A stretch of DNA of 64,000 bases from Desulfarculales bacterium UBA696. GTDB lineage: Bacteria > Desulfobacterota > Syntrophobacteria > Syntrophobacterales > Syntrophobacteraceae. Below the pieces are notes generated by a model. That model saw only the letters and a list, made by a program, of their open reading frames with translations. It searched no databases and had not been told where the DNA came from. Positions 33,758 through 41,704 of the stretch are shown here, one piece after another; position 1 is the first letter of the stretch; every line of letters begins with the position of its first letter. The stretch covers positions 13,015 through 77,014 of the forward strand of contig DBMO01000024.1 of the NCBI GenBank assembly GCA_002298995.1, given 5' to 3'. The translations under genes and the position numbers were made by a program.

Positions 33758-34863
33758 TATACGAAATCTGCAACTTCCTATATCCGCTCTCGGACATTTT
33801 TTCATTCTGCAGGCTGGTAAACTACATCAGCTTCAGGGCAATAATGTCCGCACTTACCGCGGTCCTGTTCATATTTCTTTTCAGCCGCCGTTTTATTTTA
33901 TTCGTGCATCGAAACTGCTTTCTGGACCAGGTGCGGGAAACGGGCGTCCACTCGGCCTTCGACAAACGGGGCACTCCCACCATGGGAGGGGTGCTGATAA
34001 TCGGGGCGGTGCTCGTATCGATGGCGCTGTGGGGCAACTGGCAAAATGCGTTCTTGCTCTGCTCGCTTGCAGGCATGCTCTGGTTCGGTCTTCTGGGACT
34101 CTGGGATGATCTTTCCAAGGTGAGGATGAAAAGCGGGGACAAGGGGCTCTCCGAGCGTTTGAAACTTATCCTCCAGGGCCTTTTCAGCCTCATTTTCGCC
34201 TGGATCTGCGTCGGACCGTTCGCCCCTCTTGGAAGCGCCATGGCAACCAAGATCTGCATACCTTTCTACAAGTATCCGCTGGTTGACATAGGGCCATACC
34301 TTTACGGGCTTTTCATATTCCTTTTCGTTATCTTCATATCCAACGCGGTAAACATCACCGACGGCCTCGACGGCCTGGCAATCACCCCCTCGATTTTCGT
34401 GGTTGCGGTGCTCGGCATTTTCGCATACGTGGAAGGAAACCGGATTTATTCGAGTTATCTATACTACCCCTTTCTGCGCGGGGCGGGCGAGCTGACCATC
34501 TTCGGGGCGGCATTCGTCGGAGCGGGCCTTGGCTTTCTATGGTACAACGCCTACCCGGCCCAGATTTTCATGGGCGATACGGGCTCTCTTGCCATTGGGG
34601 GCACGATGGCCGTGATCTGCGTGCTGCTAAAGCAGGAACTTTTATTTCCGCTCCTGGGCGGCCTTTTCGTTGCCGAGGCTATCACCAGCCAGGTCCAGGA
34701 CAAGATCGGCGTAAAATGGATAGGGCGAAGAATTTTCTACAGGGCGCCGCTGCACCACAACCTCCAGCACAAGGGCATAGCGGAAACAAAGGTGGTAATC
34801 CGCCTGTGGATCGTCGCCGGCCTGCTCGCGCTCCTGTCACTCGCCACTCTAAAACTCAGGTAA
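33754..34863 (+). CDS. MraY-like phospho-MurNAc-pentapeptide transferase
   Basis: A 369-residue polytopic membrane enzyme of the MraY family, which moves phospho-MurNAc-pentapeptide onto undecaprenyl phosphate to form lipid I. The active-site motifs are intact: FDKRGTPTMGGVLI, the DD pair in LGLWDDLSKVRMKS, NAVNITDGLDGLA and PAQIFMGDTGSLAIGG. The C-terminal HHNLQHKG loop is also present. About ten membrane spans are visible. Its start codon overlaps the stop of the murG-like gene (ATGA). None of murD, murE, murF, ftsW or murC is nearby, so this pair sits outside a division and cell wall cluster. It could be the only mraY or a second copy with a dedicated role. Confidence 0.9.
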   Translation: MIYEICNFLYPLSDIFSFCRLVNYISFRAIMSALTAVLFIFLFSRRFILFVHRNCFLDQVRETGVHSAFDKRGTPTMGGVLIIGAVLVSMALWGNWQNAFLLCSLAGMLWFGLLGLWDDLSKVRMKSGDKGLSERLKLILQGLFSLIFAWICVGPFAPLGSAMATKICIPFYKYPLVDIGPYLYGLFIFLFVIFISNAVNITDGLDGLAITPSIFVVAVLGIFAYVEGNRIYSSYLYYPFLRGAGELTIFGAAFVGAGLGFLWYNAYPAQIFMGDTGSLAIGGTMAVICVLLKQELLFPLLGGLFVAEAITSQVQDKIGVKWIGRRIFYRAPLHHNLQHKGIAETKVVIRLWIVAGLLALLSLATLKLR

Positions 34864-34937
34864 AATTCGCTTCACTGAGGAGAGCGCGGAGAAAACACAG
34901 AGAAAACGGAACCAACTAAGGTCGCGATCTCTAAAAC

Positions 34938-35004
34938 CGTTATGGTACGGTCTCCCGGTCGCGATGCCTCCTGTTGTGGCACGGTCAGGAGACCGCGCAA
35001 TAAC
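34938..35004. repeat. GGTC/GACC palindromic repeats after the mraY-like gene
   Basis: GTTATGGTACGGTCTCCCGG is followed by GTTGTGGCACGGTCAGGAGA and CCGCGCAATAACG. They are two degenerate copies, in opposite order, of the GGYRMGGTC-N4-GACC element seen at 39725, 47975, 51683, 54916 and 58673. The gap 34864-35221 also has the AATTCC array at 35055-35107 and no gene. Confidence 0.6.
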
Positions 35005-35054
35005 GGAGCGCCTCAACCGGTTTAGCGCAGAAAATGCGAGCAAGGACAAAAACC

Positions 35055-35107
35055 CTCAGATTCCCAAATCGCCCAATTCCTCAATTCCTCAATTCCTAGA
35101 TTCCAGT
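35055..35107. repeat. AATTCC repeat array (single orientation)
   Basis: Repeated units CAGATTCCC, CCAATTCCT, CAATTCCTC and AATTCCTAG run head to tail. Unlike the other loci, no facing array of opposite orientation lies nearby. Confidence 0.55.
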
Positions 35108-35221
35108 CCCCCAAACTGTAAATGGAGTTATTAAATTTAAAATCGGCGTTGAGGTTTATCTTCATTTTGGCAATTACCGGCGAGGCGGGAGAAGCCTTGT
35201 CTTTTATGGAGCAGCACTAAT

Positions 35222-35752
35222 ATGTATTCTGAAAAAATGAATGAAGTAAAAGAGAAAATCGCAAGCTGCTGTCCCGGTGTAAAAAGGTACCTGCTGACAC
35301 GGCACCTTTTCCGGGAGGGAAAAGAGGCTGTTCCCACCGAATGCGAGGTATTCTGTGATCTTAGCGATAAGACGACCTTTTTTGCCTGGCAGCGGAACCA
35401 CATGGCAAACGAGCGCACCTTCCTTGCCTGGTGCCGCACCGGCATTGCTTTCATAGCGTTCGGCTTCGTGATTGAGCGATTCGATATACTGATTCGCCAA
35501 CTAAATGCCTACGCCCTGACATCCCCGAATCCACTGTCGCAGGGAACCATGCACAGTGCAAGCGTCTTGGGAATCGTGACGTTTGGAATGGGCGCGCTGA
35601 TAATTCTGATGGCCGGATGGCGGTTTTTTTATATCCGCAAGCATATAAACCAGGGGGAGACGGAGTTTTCGGTACTGCCGGACATGGTACTCATGGGTTC
35701 GGTGCTGGTTGTCATCGGCACTACTTTTGTGTTCTTTACCTTCTTTTTCTGA
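35222..35752 (+). CDS. DUF202 inner-membrane protein
   Basis: A 176-residue membrane protein. The N-terminal 55 residues are polar and contain CC and a second Cys pair (SCCPGV, ECEVFCD). The DUF202 signature then follows: NHMANERTFLAWCRTGIAFIAFGFVIE. Two further spans come at about 118-138 and 153-175. Proteins of this family (YidH-like) have no settled function. It lies 50 bases before the panE/apbA-like gene on the same strand. Confidence 0.85.
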   Translation: MYSEKMNEVKEKIASCCPGVKRYLLTRHLFREGKEAVPTECEVFCDLSDKTTFFAWQRNHMANERTFLAWCRTGIAFIAFGFVIERFDILIRQLNAYALTSPNPLSQGTMHSASVLGIVTFGMGALIILMAGWRFFYIRKHINQGETEFSVLPDMVLMGSVLVVIGTTFVFFTFFF

Positions 35753-35801
35753 TTCATCTCATGGTAAATAAGGGCTTTCTAAAAGCAAGGGAGGGACACG
35801 G

Positions 35802-36737
35802 ATGAACATTCTTATCCTCGGAGCGGGAGCGATGGGGAGCCTGCTTGGCGCGCGACTCTCAGGGACCGGAGCATCGGTATGGCTCTACAGCACTGACCGC
35901 GAGCACATGGAAGCAATCCGCAAAGAAGGGTTGTATATTGAAGAGCTAGACGGGACGTTGGGCAATTTCAAGCTCAATACCTTCCACGAGATAGACAGGC
36001 TGCCCCCCAACCCTGACTTGGTCCTGGTGATGGTCAAGACCTACAGCACCGAGACGGCAGTATCGAACATCCTCAAGCTTCGCTCTCCTTCCACCATTTT
36101 CCTCACCCTGCAAAATGGAATCGGCAACTGGGAAAAGATAGCAGGAATTACCGGAAAAGATTCGGTCATTGCCGGGAGCACCGCACAGGGGGCAACCCTT
36201 GCCGGGCCCGGCAGGATTCGCCACGGTGGAAACGGGCCCACTTATATCGGCGAGCCTGAAGGAGCGCCGACAGATCGCGTCAACCGGATAGTGGAACTGT
36301 TCCGGGAAGCCGGATTCAAGGCCGATTCGAGCGACTCGGTCGAACGGCTTATCTGGGAGAAGCTGATCGTAAACGTCGGGATCAATGCCATCACCGGCCT
36401 GACCGGAATCCGAAACGGCATAATCGCACAAGTCGAGGCCGCAACGAAGGTCTGCACCTCGGCGGTCGAAGAAGCCGTGCTGGTGGCCCGCGCCAAGGGG
36501 ATTCAAATAGGCATGGAAATGGTCGAGCGGGTTGTCGCGGTGGCAAAGGCCACGGCCCGGAACCGCTCTTCGATGGGCCAGGACGTTGACAAAAAGAAGA
36601 GAACCGAGATTGACGCGATTAACGGTGCAATCGTCAAGTTTGCCTCGGAGGTCGGCATCCCCACACCGGTTAATTTCACCCTTACCATGCTGATGAAAAC
36701 ACTCGAGACCAACTACCTCAATCCGCGGGTATCCTAA
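35802..36737 (+). CDS. Ketopantoate reductase family protein (PanE/ApbA)
   Basis: NADPH-dependent oxidoreductase of the 2-dehydropantoate 2-reductase family, 311 residues. It has a Rossmann loop MNILILGAGAMGSLLGARLS, followed by the family signature LVMVKTYSTETAV and LTLQNGIGNWEKI. WEKLIVNVGINAITGLTG provides the catalytic Lys, and SSMGQDVDKKKRTEIDAING is the conserved C-terminal part with the substrate Ser and Glu. Many paralogues exist that do not make pantoate, and no pan genes are nearby, so the gene symbol is not given. A GGGAGG ribosome site supports the start. Confidence 0.88.
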   Translation: MNILILGAGAMGSLLGARLSGTGASVWLYSTDREHMEAIRKEGLYIEELDGTLGNFKLNTFHEIDRLPPNPDLVLVMVKTYSTETAVSNILKLRSPSTIFLTLQNGIGNWEKIAGITGKDSVIAGSTAQGATLAGPGRIRHGGNGPTYIGEPEGAPTDRVNRIVELFREAGFKADSSDSVERLIWEKLIVNVGINAITGLTGIRNGIIAQVEAATKVCTSAVEEAVLVARAKGIQIGMEMVERVVAVAKATARNRSSMGQDVDKKKRTEIDAINGAIVKFASEVGIPTPVNFTLTMLMKTLETNYLNPRVS

Positions 36738-37148
36738 TTTCTTGACAACCCCGGAACTAGAGGACTTTCCCCTGTTCCATGGGACCTGTTTCCGGCCACC
36801 TTGTCTACCCGGTAGAAGCCCTCTGGAAAAGGCGTTGCGCCGGATTACCGGCATAAACAAACATCGGCTTGTACTAAACCCTACCCCCGCCTAACCATCG
36901 AATACTGTATGGGTTTAGGCAAATTACCCTCAATGCCTGATTTAAATTCAGCAATTGACTTGTTAGATTAGCATCCAGTCTACATGCCTCAAAAACCCCT
37001 AAATGCCTCTCGAGTTCCTCTCTCGGAAGCCAGGAATCCTCCTCCTGGCTTTCTCCGTTTTGTGGTGGCATAAGGCCTAAATCGTGATTACCAATTGGCC
37101 TAAGTTGGGAAGCTGAAGCCATCTGATAGCATTCTGCAGGAAAATCCA
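36738..37148. other. Intergenic region without recognised features
   Basis: This 411-base gap has only a minus-strand frame of 82 codons (36874-37122) with no recognisable family. No repeat of the families seen elsewhere and no convincing terminator was found. Confidence 0.4.
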
Positions 37149-37511
37149 GTGGTTAAGATCAGGCGAGTCTACGATCCACCCCTCAAGGGTGAAGGGAAGC
37201 GCTATTTAGTGGACGGGTTGTGGCCAAGGGGCATCAAAAAGGCAAGTCTCGGGCTGGATGCTTGGCTGAAAGAGATCACTCCGAGCGCTGCCCTTCGCAA
37301 ATGGTTTTCACACGACCCGGAAAAGTGGGAGGAGTACAAGCGCGGATTTCGCCAGGAATTGAGCGAGCCTGAAAAGGTTCGAAAGCTTGAGGAACTTGCA
37401 AAAGAGGCGAGGTCTGGCGACATCACCCTTCTTTTCGCCAGCCGCGACAGGGAACACAACAATGCAGTGGTTCTAAAAGAAATCATGGAAGAGAAGATCC
37501 AAAACGAGTAA
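37149..37511 (+). CDS. DUF488 family protein
   Basis: A 120-residue cytoplasmic protein of the DUF488 (YeaO-like) family. The signature RRVYDPPLKGEGKRYLVDGLWPRGIKK is split by my citation at most but clear; WFSHDPEKWEEYKRGFRQEL and ITLLFASRDREHNNAVVL follow. The biochemical role of the family is not established. It starts with GTG; the upstream ribosome site is poor. Confidence 0.88.
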   Translation: MVKIRRVYDPPLKGEGKRYLVDGLWPRGIKKASLGLDAWLKEITPSAALRKWFSHDPEKWEEYKRGFRQELSEPEKVRKLEELAKEARSGDITLLFASRDREHNNAVVLKEIMEEKIQNE

Positions 37512-37832
37512 AGACTTACGTTGAATGTGCCACGCACGGCAAGCAGGGCGCGGAGGCTGAGTCACTCATCGACATCCTGCGTCGTGATACAGATTATAAA
37601 AGTGCGTGCAGGATGGGGTTGAAATTATTAGATCTTTTCGACACCCTACCCTGGCCCCTCCCATCAAATGAGGGGGATTCGCCTTGAACGCCCTTGGGCA
37701 ACAGCCCCCTTTGACTTTATCGTGCCCACCCAGCGGTTATGGAATTTCTGTAATACTTATAAGGACCTGGATCCCTGGCGGCCCACGCATCCGATTGGCC
37801 CCCGGCATCTACTCTTAAGATGGGAGCGTTTC
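37512..37832. other. Intergenic region upstream of the cytochrome gene
   Basis: This 321-base gap contains no credible gene. It includes a half copy of the GTGGGCACG repeat (TTATCGTGCCCACC near 37717) and CGCCCTTGGGCAACAGCC near 37690. Related GGGCAACAG-type sequence also occurs near 54965, 58925 and 62266. Confidence 0.4.
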
Positions 37833-38348
37833 ATGAATGTACTTCTTTTCGTCGTGGCCGTTTTGATTGCATTGGCCGGAGGGACCTGGAGCGGCGTATA
37901 CAATGTCTCGGCACTTTCTCCGCACTGGGACGTAACCCTCAAAATTATCGACATCGCCCGCGACAGGTCCATCATTATGCATAGCGCCAACATCAGGGTC
38001 CCTCCCCTCGATGACCCGAAGCTTGCCGCGAAAGGTTCGACCGAATACCACGAGATGTGCCGCTACTGCCACGGCGCTCCCGGTCAACCTTCCGAACCCT
38101 TTGCCCAGGGGCTTTATCCGGCCCCGGCGAACCTTTTTTCAGGCGACATACAAAAACAATGGAAAGACAATCAATTATTCTGGATATTGGACAACGGCCT
38201 CAAACTGACCGGCATGCCCGCCTTCGGCCCAAGCCACGACAGGGAGACGCTGCTGGGGATGGTGGCTTTTGTAAATCGGCTGCCCGAGATGACCCCCGAG
38301 CAGTATAAGGCAGCTACGCGAACCTCTGGCGAAACCTCGGGGAAATAA
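37833..38348 (+). CDS. Monohaem c-type cytochrome, membrane-anchored or periplasmic
   Basis: A 171-residue protein with one N-terminal hydrophobic segment (MNVLLFVVAVLIALAGGTW), either an uncleaved anchor or a signal peptide. A single haem motif CRYCH lies at residues 76-80. The likely axial Met is in LTGMPAFGPSH, the usual class I arrangement. The start at 37833 follows GGGAGCG; 55 codons of open frame upstream have no conserved content. It probably carries electrons in the periplasm. No oxidase or reductase gene is adjacent, so its partner is unknown. Confidence 0.85.
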   Translation: MNVLLFVVAVLIALAGGTWSGVYNVSALSPHWDVTLKIIDIARDRSIIMHSANIRVPPLDDPKLAAKGSTEYHEMCRYCHGAPGQPSEPFAQGLYPAPANLFSGDIQKQWKDNQLFWILDNGLKLTGMPAFGPSHDRETLLGMVAFVNRLPEMTPEQYKAATRTSGETSGK

Positions 38349-38467
38349 GCCCTGACGTGCGTTTTAACCCACGGTTTCATGCAGACAACCTGCGCCATGC
38401 CTCGGTCGTTTCAGGCCGCGGAGAAGTTTTCAACGAACCAGTACTAAACCCGCCACAAGGAAAGATC

Positions 38468-38680
38468 ATGCCCTACATAAATATCAAGATTACAAGGGAA
38501 GGCGCGACCGCCGAGCAGAAAGCCGAACTTATCCGGCGGGCAACCCGTATGATGGTAGAGGTTTTAGCGAAGGACCCCGCGACTACCGTTGTCGTGATCG
38601 AGGAGGTCGAGACCGATAACTGGGGAGTCGGCGGGGAGACTATAACCGTCAGGCGAAAGCAGAAAAAACGCGACGAGTAA
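38468..38680 (+). CDS. 4-oxalocrotonate tautomerase family protein
   Basis: A 70-residue protein starting MPYINIKITREGATAEQKAE. The proline right after the initiator Met is the catalytic general base in this superfamily. The C-terminal region VIEEVETDNWGVGGETI resembles DmpI-type members. A GGAAAG ribosome site precedes the ATG at 38468, and an upstream in-frame extension would bury the catalytic Pro, so the short form is correct. The natural substrate is unknown. It is followed 44 bases later by the nitroreductase gene. Confidence 0.88.
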   Translation: MPYINIKITREGATAEQKAELIRRATRMMVEVLAKDPATTVVVIEEVETDNWGVGGETITVRRKQKKRDE

Positions 38681-38724
38681 TCGCCCCCCTGCAATTAGCC
38701 GTCGCGCAACGCCAAGGAGGGAAA

Positions 38725-39297
38725 ATGGACGTTTATACAGCTATCAGGGAAAGGCGAAGCTGCCGGTCCTTTCTGAGCGATCCAATTCCGGAAGAGGTGA
38801 TCGGGAAAATACTCGATGCCGCGGTCTGGGCGCCTTCCCCGATGAATCTTCAGCCATGGGAATTCATCGTGGTAACCGGCGCCGAGGCAAAGGAGGCGAT
38901 TCGGCAAGAGGCCGACAGGTGCCGCATCGAGCTGCTCGAAAAAAGCGGGTGGAAGTGGCTTGGCAAATACTCGGTTGACTTCCTCGCGACGGCCCCGGTT
39001 CTTATCGCGATTGCGGGCGACCCTGAAAAATCGGGCGCCGACAAATTCTTGGAAGGCGGGGGACTGTGCTATCAGCACGCCTGCGCGGCTGCAATCCAGA
39101 ACATGCTTCTGTGCGCACAGGCCGAGGGACTCGGAAGCCTCTGGTATACGCTATACGATTCGGAGAAGCTGCGAAACATCCTGGGAATCGAGTCGGGCAA
39201 GGCGCCGCTGGCAATTGTCTGCCTGGGAAAACCGGCGGGCGAGTTTGTTCAGACGCCGAGAAAAGAACCAACCCAGAAGGCAGTCTTCATCCGCTGA
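38725..39297 (+). CDS. Nitroreductase family protein
   Basis: A 190-residue flavin-binding protein of the nitroreductase superfamily. RERRSCRSFLSDPIPEEVI is the FMN phosphate-binding start; AAVWAPSPMNLQPWEFIVVT follows, and LCAQAEGLGSLWYTLYD and LAIVCLGKPAGE mark the second half. Members reduce nitro compounds, flavins or quinones, or work in dehalogenation and cofactor synthesis; the specific reaction cannot be deduced. It has a GGAGGG ribosome site and probably shares a transcript with the tautomerase gene. Confidence 0.87.
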   Translation: MDVYTAIRERRSCRSFLSDPIPEEVIGKILDAAVWAPSPMNLQPWEFIVVTGAEAKEAIRQEADRCRIELLEKSGWKWLGKYSVDFLATAPVLIAIAGDPEKSGADKFLEGGGLCYQHACAAAIQNMLLCAQAEGLGSLWYTLYDSEKLRNILGIESGKAPLAIVCLGKPAGEFVQTPRKEPTQKAVFIR

Positions 39298-39371
39298 AGG
39301 GCACTGAAAATTGGGATCGTGGTTTATATCTTAGTATTGTGTCCATGACCTTCAAAATACGGGGGGAAAAA

Positions 39372-39587
39372 ATGAGACTCATCAGGCCTCTTATTTTGGC
39401 TCTGTGCATGATGCTTATGACCGTCTTTTCCGCCGTCGAGGTAAGCGCCCGACCGCCCTGCCCCAAAGTATGGGTAGAAGGCCACTACAATCACCACGGC
39501 AGATGGATTCAACCTCACTGGAAGCGCCAGCACTATGTCGCGGGCCATTATCGCCACGGCAGGTGGGTGCCCGGGCACTGCAGGTAG
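39372..39587 (+). CDS. Small exported His/Trp-rich protein
   Basis: A 71-residue protein with a signal peptide (MRLIRPLILALCMMLMTVFS, cleavage near VSA-RPP). The mature part has short repeats: VWVEGHYNHHGRW, QHYVAGHYRHGRW, VPGHCR, of the general form W..GHY...GRW. Such YXWQ/GHW-like repeats are common in small exported proteins of unknown role. The His-rich repeats suggest metal or surface binding, but this is inference. Confidence 0.75.
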   Translation: MRLIRPLILALCMMLMTVFSAVEVSARPPCPKVWVEGHYNHHGRWIQPHWKRQHYVAGHYRHGRWVPGHCR

Positions 39588-39724
39588 TTCGCGTGAAGGG
39601 ATTCGTTGCGAGGCAAAAGAGAGGCAGCCGGTTGAAGCACGGTCTCAGATAGTGCTAATCGTTCCCTGCCGAAGGTTTCCAAAGAAATCCCGGAGACAAA
39701 ACAGTTGGAGACCTTCGGTCGAGA

Positions 39725-39795
39725 GCATGGCGTGGTCGGGAGACCCCGCCATAACCTGTTTTGGGGCAACACGTCCGGGGAGACCCCGCCATAAC
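39725..39795. repeat. GGTC/GACC palindromic repeats, two tandem copies
   Basis: GCGTGGTCGGGAGACCCCGC is followed by CATAACC and then, after about 25 bases, GGGGAGACCCCGCCATAACC. The CCCCGCCATAACCTG part is repeated exactly. These are members of the GGTC-N4-GACC family. Confidence 0.6.
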
Positions 39796-39821
39796 CTGAT
39801 CTTATCACGTCCTTGCGGGTC

Positions 39822-40763
39822 TCAGGCAATCATCCACAGCGAAAAGCCGCCCGCGAGTTGAACCAGCTTGGCGCTGACCCTGCCCATGTCGAACTCCTGG
39901 ATATTGGACAGGCCTTTTCTTCCAAGCACAACTGTTCCGAATCCCTCGCGCATCGCCTCTTCGTAAATGGCCCCGGCCTGGCTGGGGACACCGGAAATAA
40001 CCTTTGTCGATATCCTGTCTCGAGCTATACCGGCGGATGTCAGGATTTCCACGGCCTTGTCGAAAGCTGGCCGGATCTGGTTTTCGGCCTCTTCGATCAG
40101 CCTCTGCCGATACTCTTCCGGAAAAATCTTCTCCCTGCCCGCGGCCGAAACGGATATTCCACGCACGATGTGGAGAAGCTCCAGTGAATGAGCAGCCCTG
40201 TCTATCATGCTTCCGACGTGGCGCACCGCCCTCATGGCCGCATCGGAGGAGTCCAGGGCAATCAGGATTTTTCCTCTCGGAGGCCGTTTGCCGACCAGCC
40301 ACAAATTTGCCGAAGAAAGCTTCGAGCCCAATTTCATGGCGACGCTCCCAAGGACCTGCCCGCCGACTCCACCGGTCCGCCCGCGCCCGATGAGCACCGC
40401 ATTATACCCGCGTTGGGCCTCATTTAGCAGGTCTTTGGCTATCCCTTCTTTTGCCTTCTGTATGCTTATCATGGTGGAGTATTCAGGCATGCCGATGCTG
40501 ACGAACTGCCGGCGAAGCGAGCGCATGAGGTCGCGGACCTGTTTCTCGCGCTCGACTTCCCATTTTTTGAGATTTTCTATGTGACGGGCAGTTTGAGGGT
40601 CTTTTTCCCTGTTCCGTAAGGAATCGGGAATCTTTGCCATAACGTGGAACAGGACTATTTCGGTTTCCTGCGCTGGGATGATACCGCTCAAATAATCGAC
40701 AAGTTCGTGTGTTTGCTCCGATCCGTCAATGGCAGCCAGGATTTTGTTCCGCTCACGCTCCAT
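39822..40763 (-). CDS. Tandem universal stress protein (two USP domains)
   Basis: A 313-residue protein with two universal stress domains. The first (about 1-150) starts NKILAAIDGSEQTHELVDYL and ends with the nucleotide-binding pattern IGRGRTGGVGGQVLGSVAMK, an intact G-2x-G-9x-G-S motif. The second (about 165-313) starts GKILIALDSSDAAMRAV and ends VLGRKGLSNIQEFDMGRVSAK, where the motif is also recognisable. Start 40763 follows AGGGGGAG. It lies 49 bases downstream of the cytochrome b5/DUF2231 gene and may be in its operon. Confidence 0.9.
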   Translation of the reverse strand: MERERNKILAAIDGSEQTHELVDYLSGIIPAQETEIVLFHVMAKIPDSLRNREKDPQTARHIENLKKWEVEREKQVRDLMRSLRRQFVSIGMPEYSTMISIQKAKEGIAKDLLNEAQRGYNAVLIGRGRTGGVGGQVLGSVAMKLGSKLSSANLWLVGKRPPRGKILIALDSSDAAMRAVRHVGSMIDRAAHSLELLHIVRGISVSAAGREKIFPEEYRQRLIEEAENQIRPAFDKAVEILTSAGIARDRISTKVISGVPSQAGAIYEEAMREGFGTVVLGRKGLSNIQEFDMGRVSAKLVQLAGGFSLWMIA

Positions 40764-40812
40764 ACCGCACTCCCCCTGAGTGGGCGAAATCCTGAGGTCA
40801 ATCGGGGGGTCA

Positions 40813-41517
40813 TCATTCCTTCTCAATTGGGAAAGTTAACTTGGCCCCGTGCCAGCCTATTATAATGACCATAGGGGAAAGCGAAATAATGAGCAACAAA
40901 TAAATCAGGCTCGCCATGCGCAATGACGTAACGATATCGGGCGCCATAACGCGCCAGGAAAGAAGAATTATGGATATGATCGTCATGATAAAGGAAAAGA
41001 TCATCTTGATGATTACGGGCCTGAGTATTTTCCCCATATAGTTGACCCACCACGAAAGGAAGCCGGTAAACATGACGATCGGATTGAAAATGGTGCCGGC
41101 CGCAAGGCAATGGAAGGCGGTCGTCTCGAATGATGCAACTCCGGTTGCGAGATAGAGCAGCGTGAAGAAGGGCGCCGATAACATGAATACGAGTGGAAAA
41201 TGCACCGTCATGGGATGTGGATGCCTGCGAAGCATCGGATAGCGCTTGAAAAGCGGTTCAAAAAACCCCCCTTTCCCCCCGTCTTTTGCCTTTAACACTC
41301 CGACCTGAGGAAATTGATCGAAAACCTCCGGCCCGTGCGGCGCACCCCCGATATCGACCGTCAAATCCACGCCCGAGCGATGTCGCCTCATGTGAGTCCC
41401 TGTTTTCCAGAGCGTGCTGCCGCTCACGTCATAGACTTTGCCATCAAAGGCGACATAAACCGGTTTACCTTCCTTCCCGTTATATTCCGCAAGCTCTTCA
41501 AGACTGATTTCGAGCAT
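40813..41517 (-). CDS. Cytochrome b5-like domain fused to a DUF2231 membrane domain
   Basis: A 234-residue protein. Residues about 1-75 form a cytochrome b5-like haem or steroid-binding domain: FDGKVYDVSGSTLWKTGTH then MRRHRSGVDLT, with VFDQFPQVGVL. Histidines (residues 42, 45) could ligate haem, though the usual HPGG form is altered. Residues about 100-225 hold four membrane spans of the DUF2231 type, which start RRHPHPMTVHFPLVFMLSAP. DUF2231 proteins are often linked to cytochromes. The fusion suggests a small membrane electron carrier or haem-binding sensor; this is inference. It is upstream of the tandem USP gene on the same strand. Confidence 0.78.
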   Translation of the reverse strand: MLEISLEELAEYNGKEGKPVYVAFDGKVYDVSGSTLWKTGTHMRRHRSGVDLTVDIGGAPHGPEVFDQFPQVGVLKAKDGGKGGFFEPLFKRYPMLRRHPHPMTVHFPLVFMLSAPFFTLLYLATGVASFETTAFHCLAAGTIFNPIVMFTGFLSWWVNYMGKILRPVIIKMIFSFIMTIISIILLSWRVMAPDIVTSLRMASLIYLLLIISLSPMVIIIGWHGAKLTFPIEKE

Positions 41518-41704
41518 TTATCTTTCCCTCCCGGAGGGGCTTGGTGGTGAATGGAATATCGCCGGATTCGCTTGAAATATAATGATGATAAAAGACAAGA
41601 CAATTGAAGCGATTGCATTTGGCGCACCTGTCCTTATTGTGTGTCTTGTCCCAGGGATTGACATTTGGACGCGCATTAGACCGCACTTCAGGCAGGGGGC
41701 CGCT

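Noticed and set aside
36874..37122. An 82-codon minus-strand frame in the 36738-37148 gap
   Set aside because: No signal, domain or ribosome site; amino acid composition is not informative.
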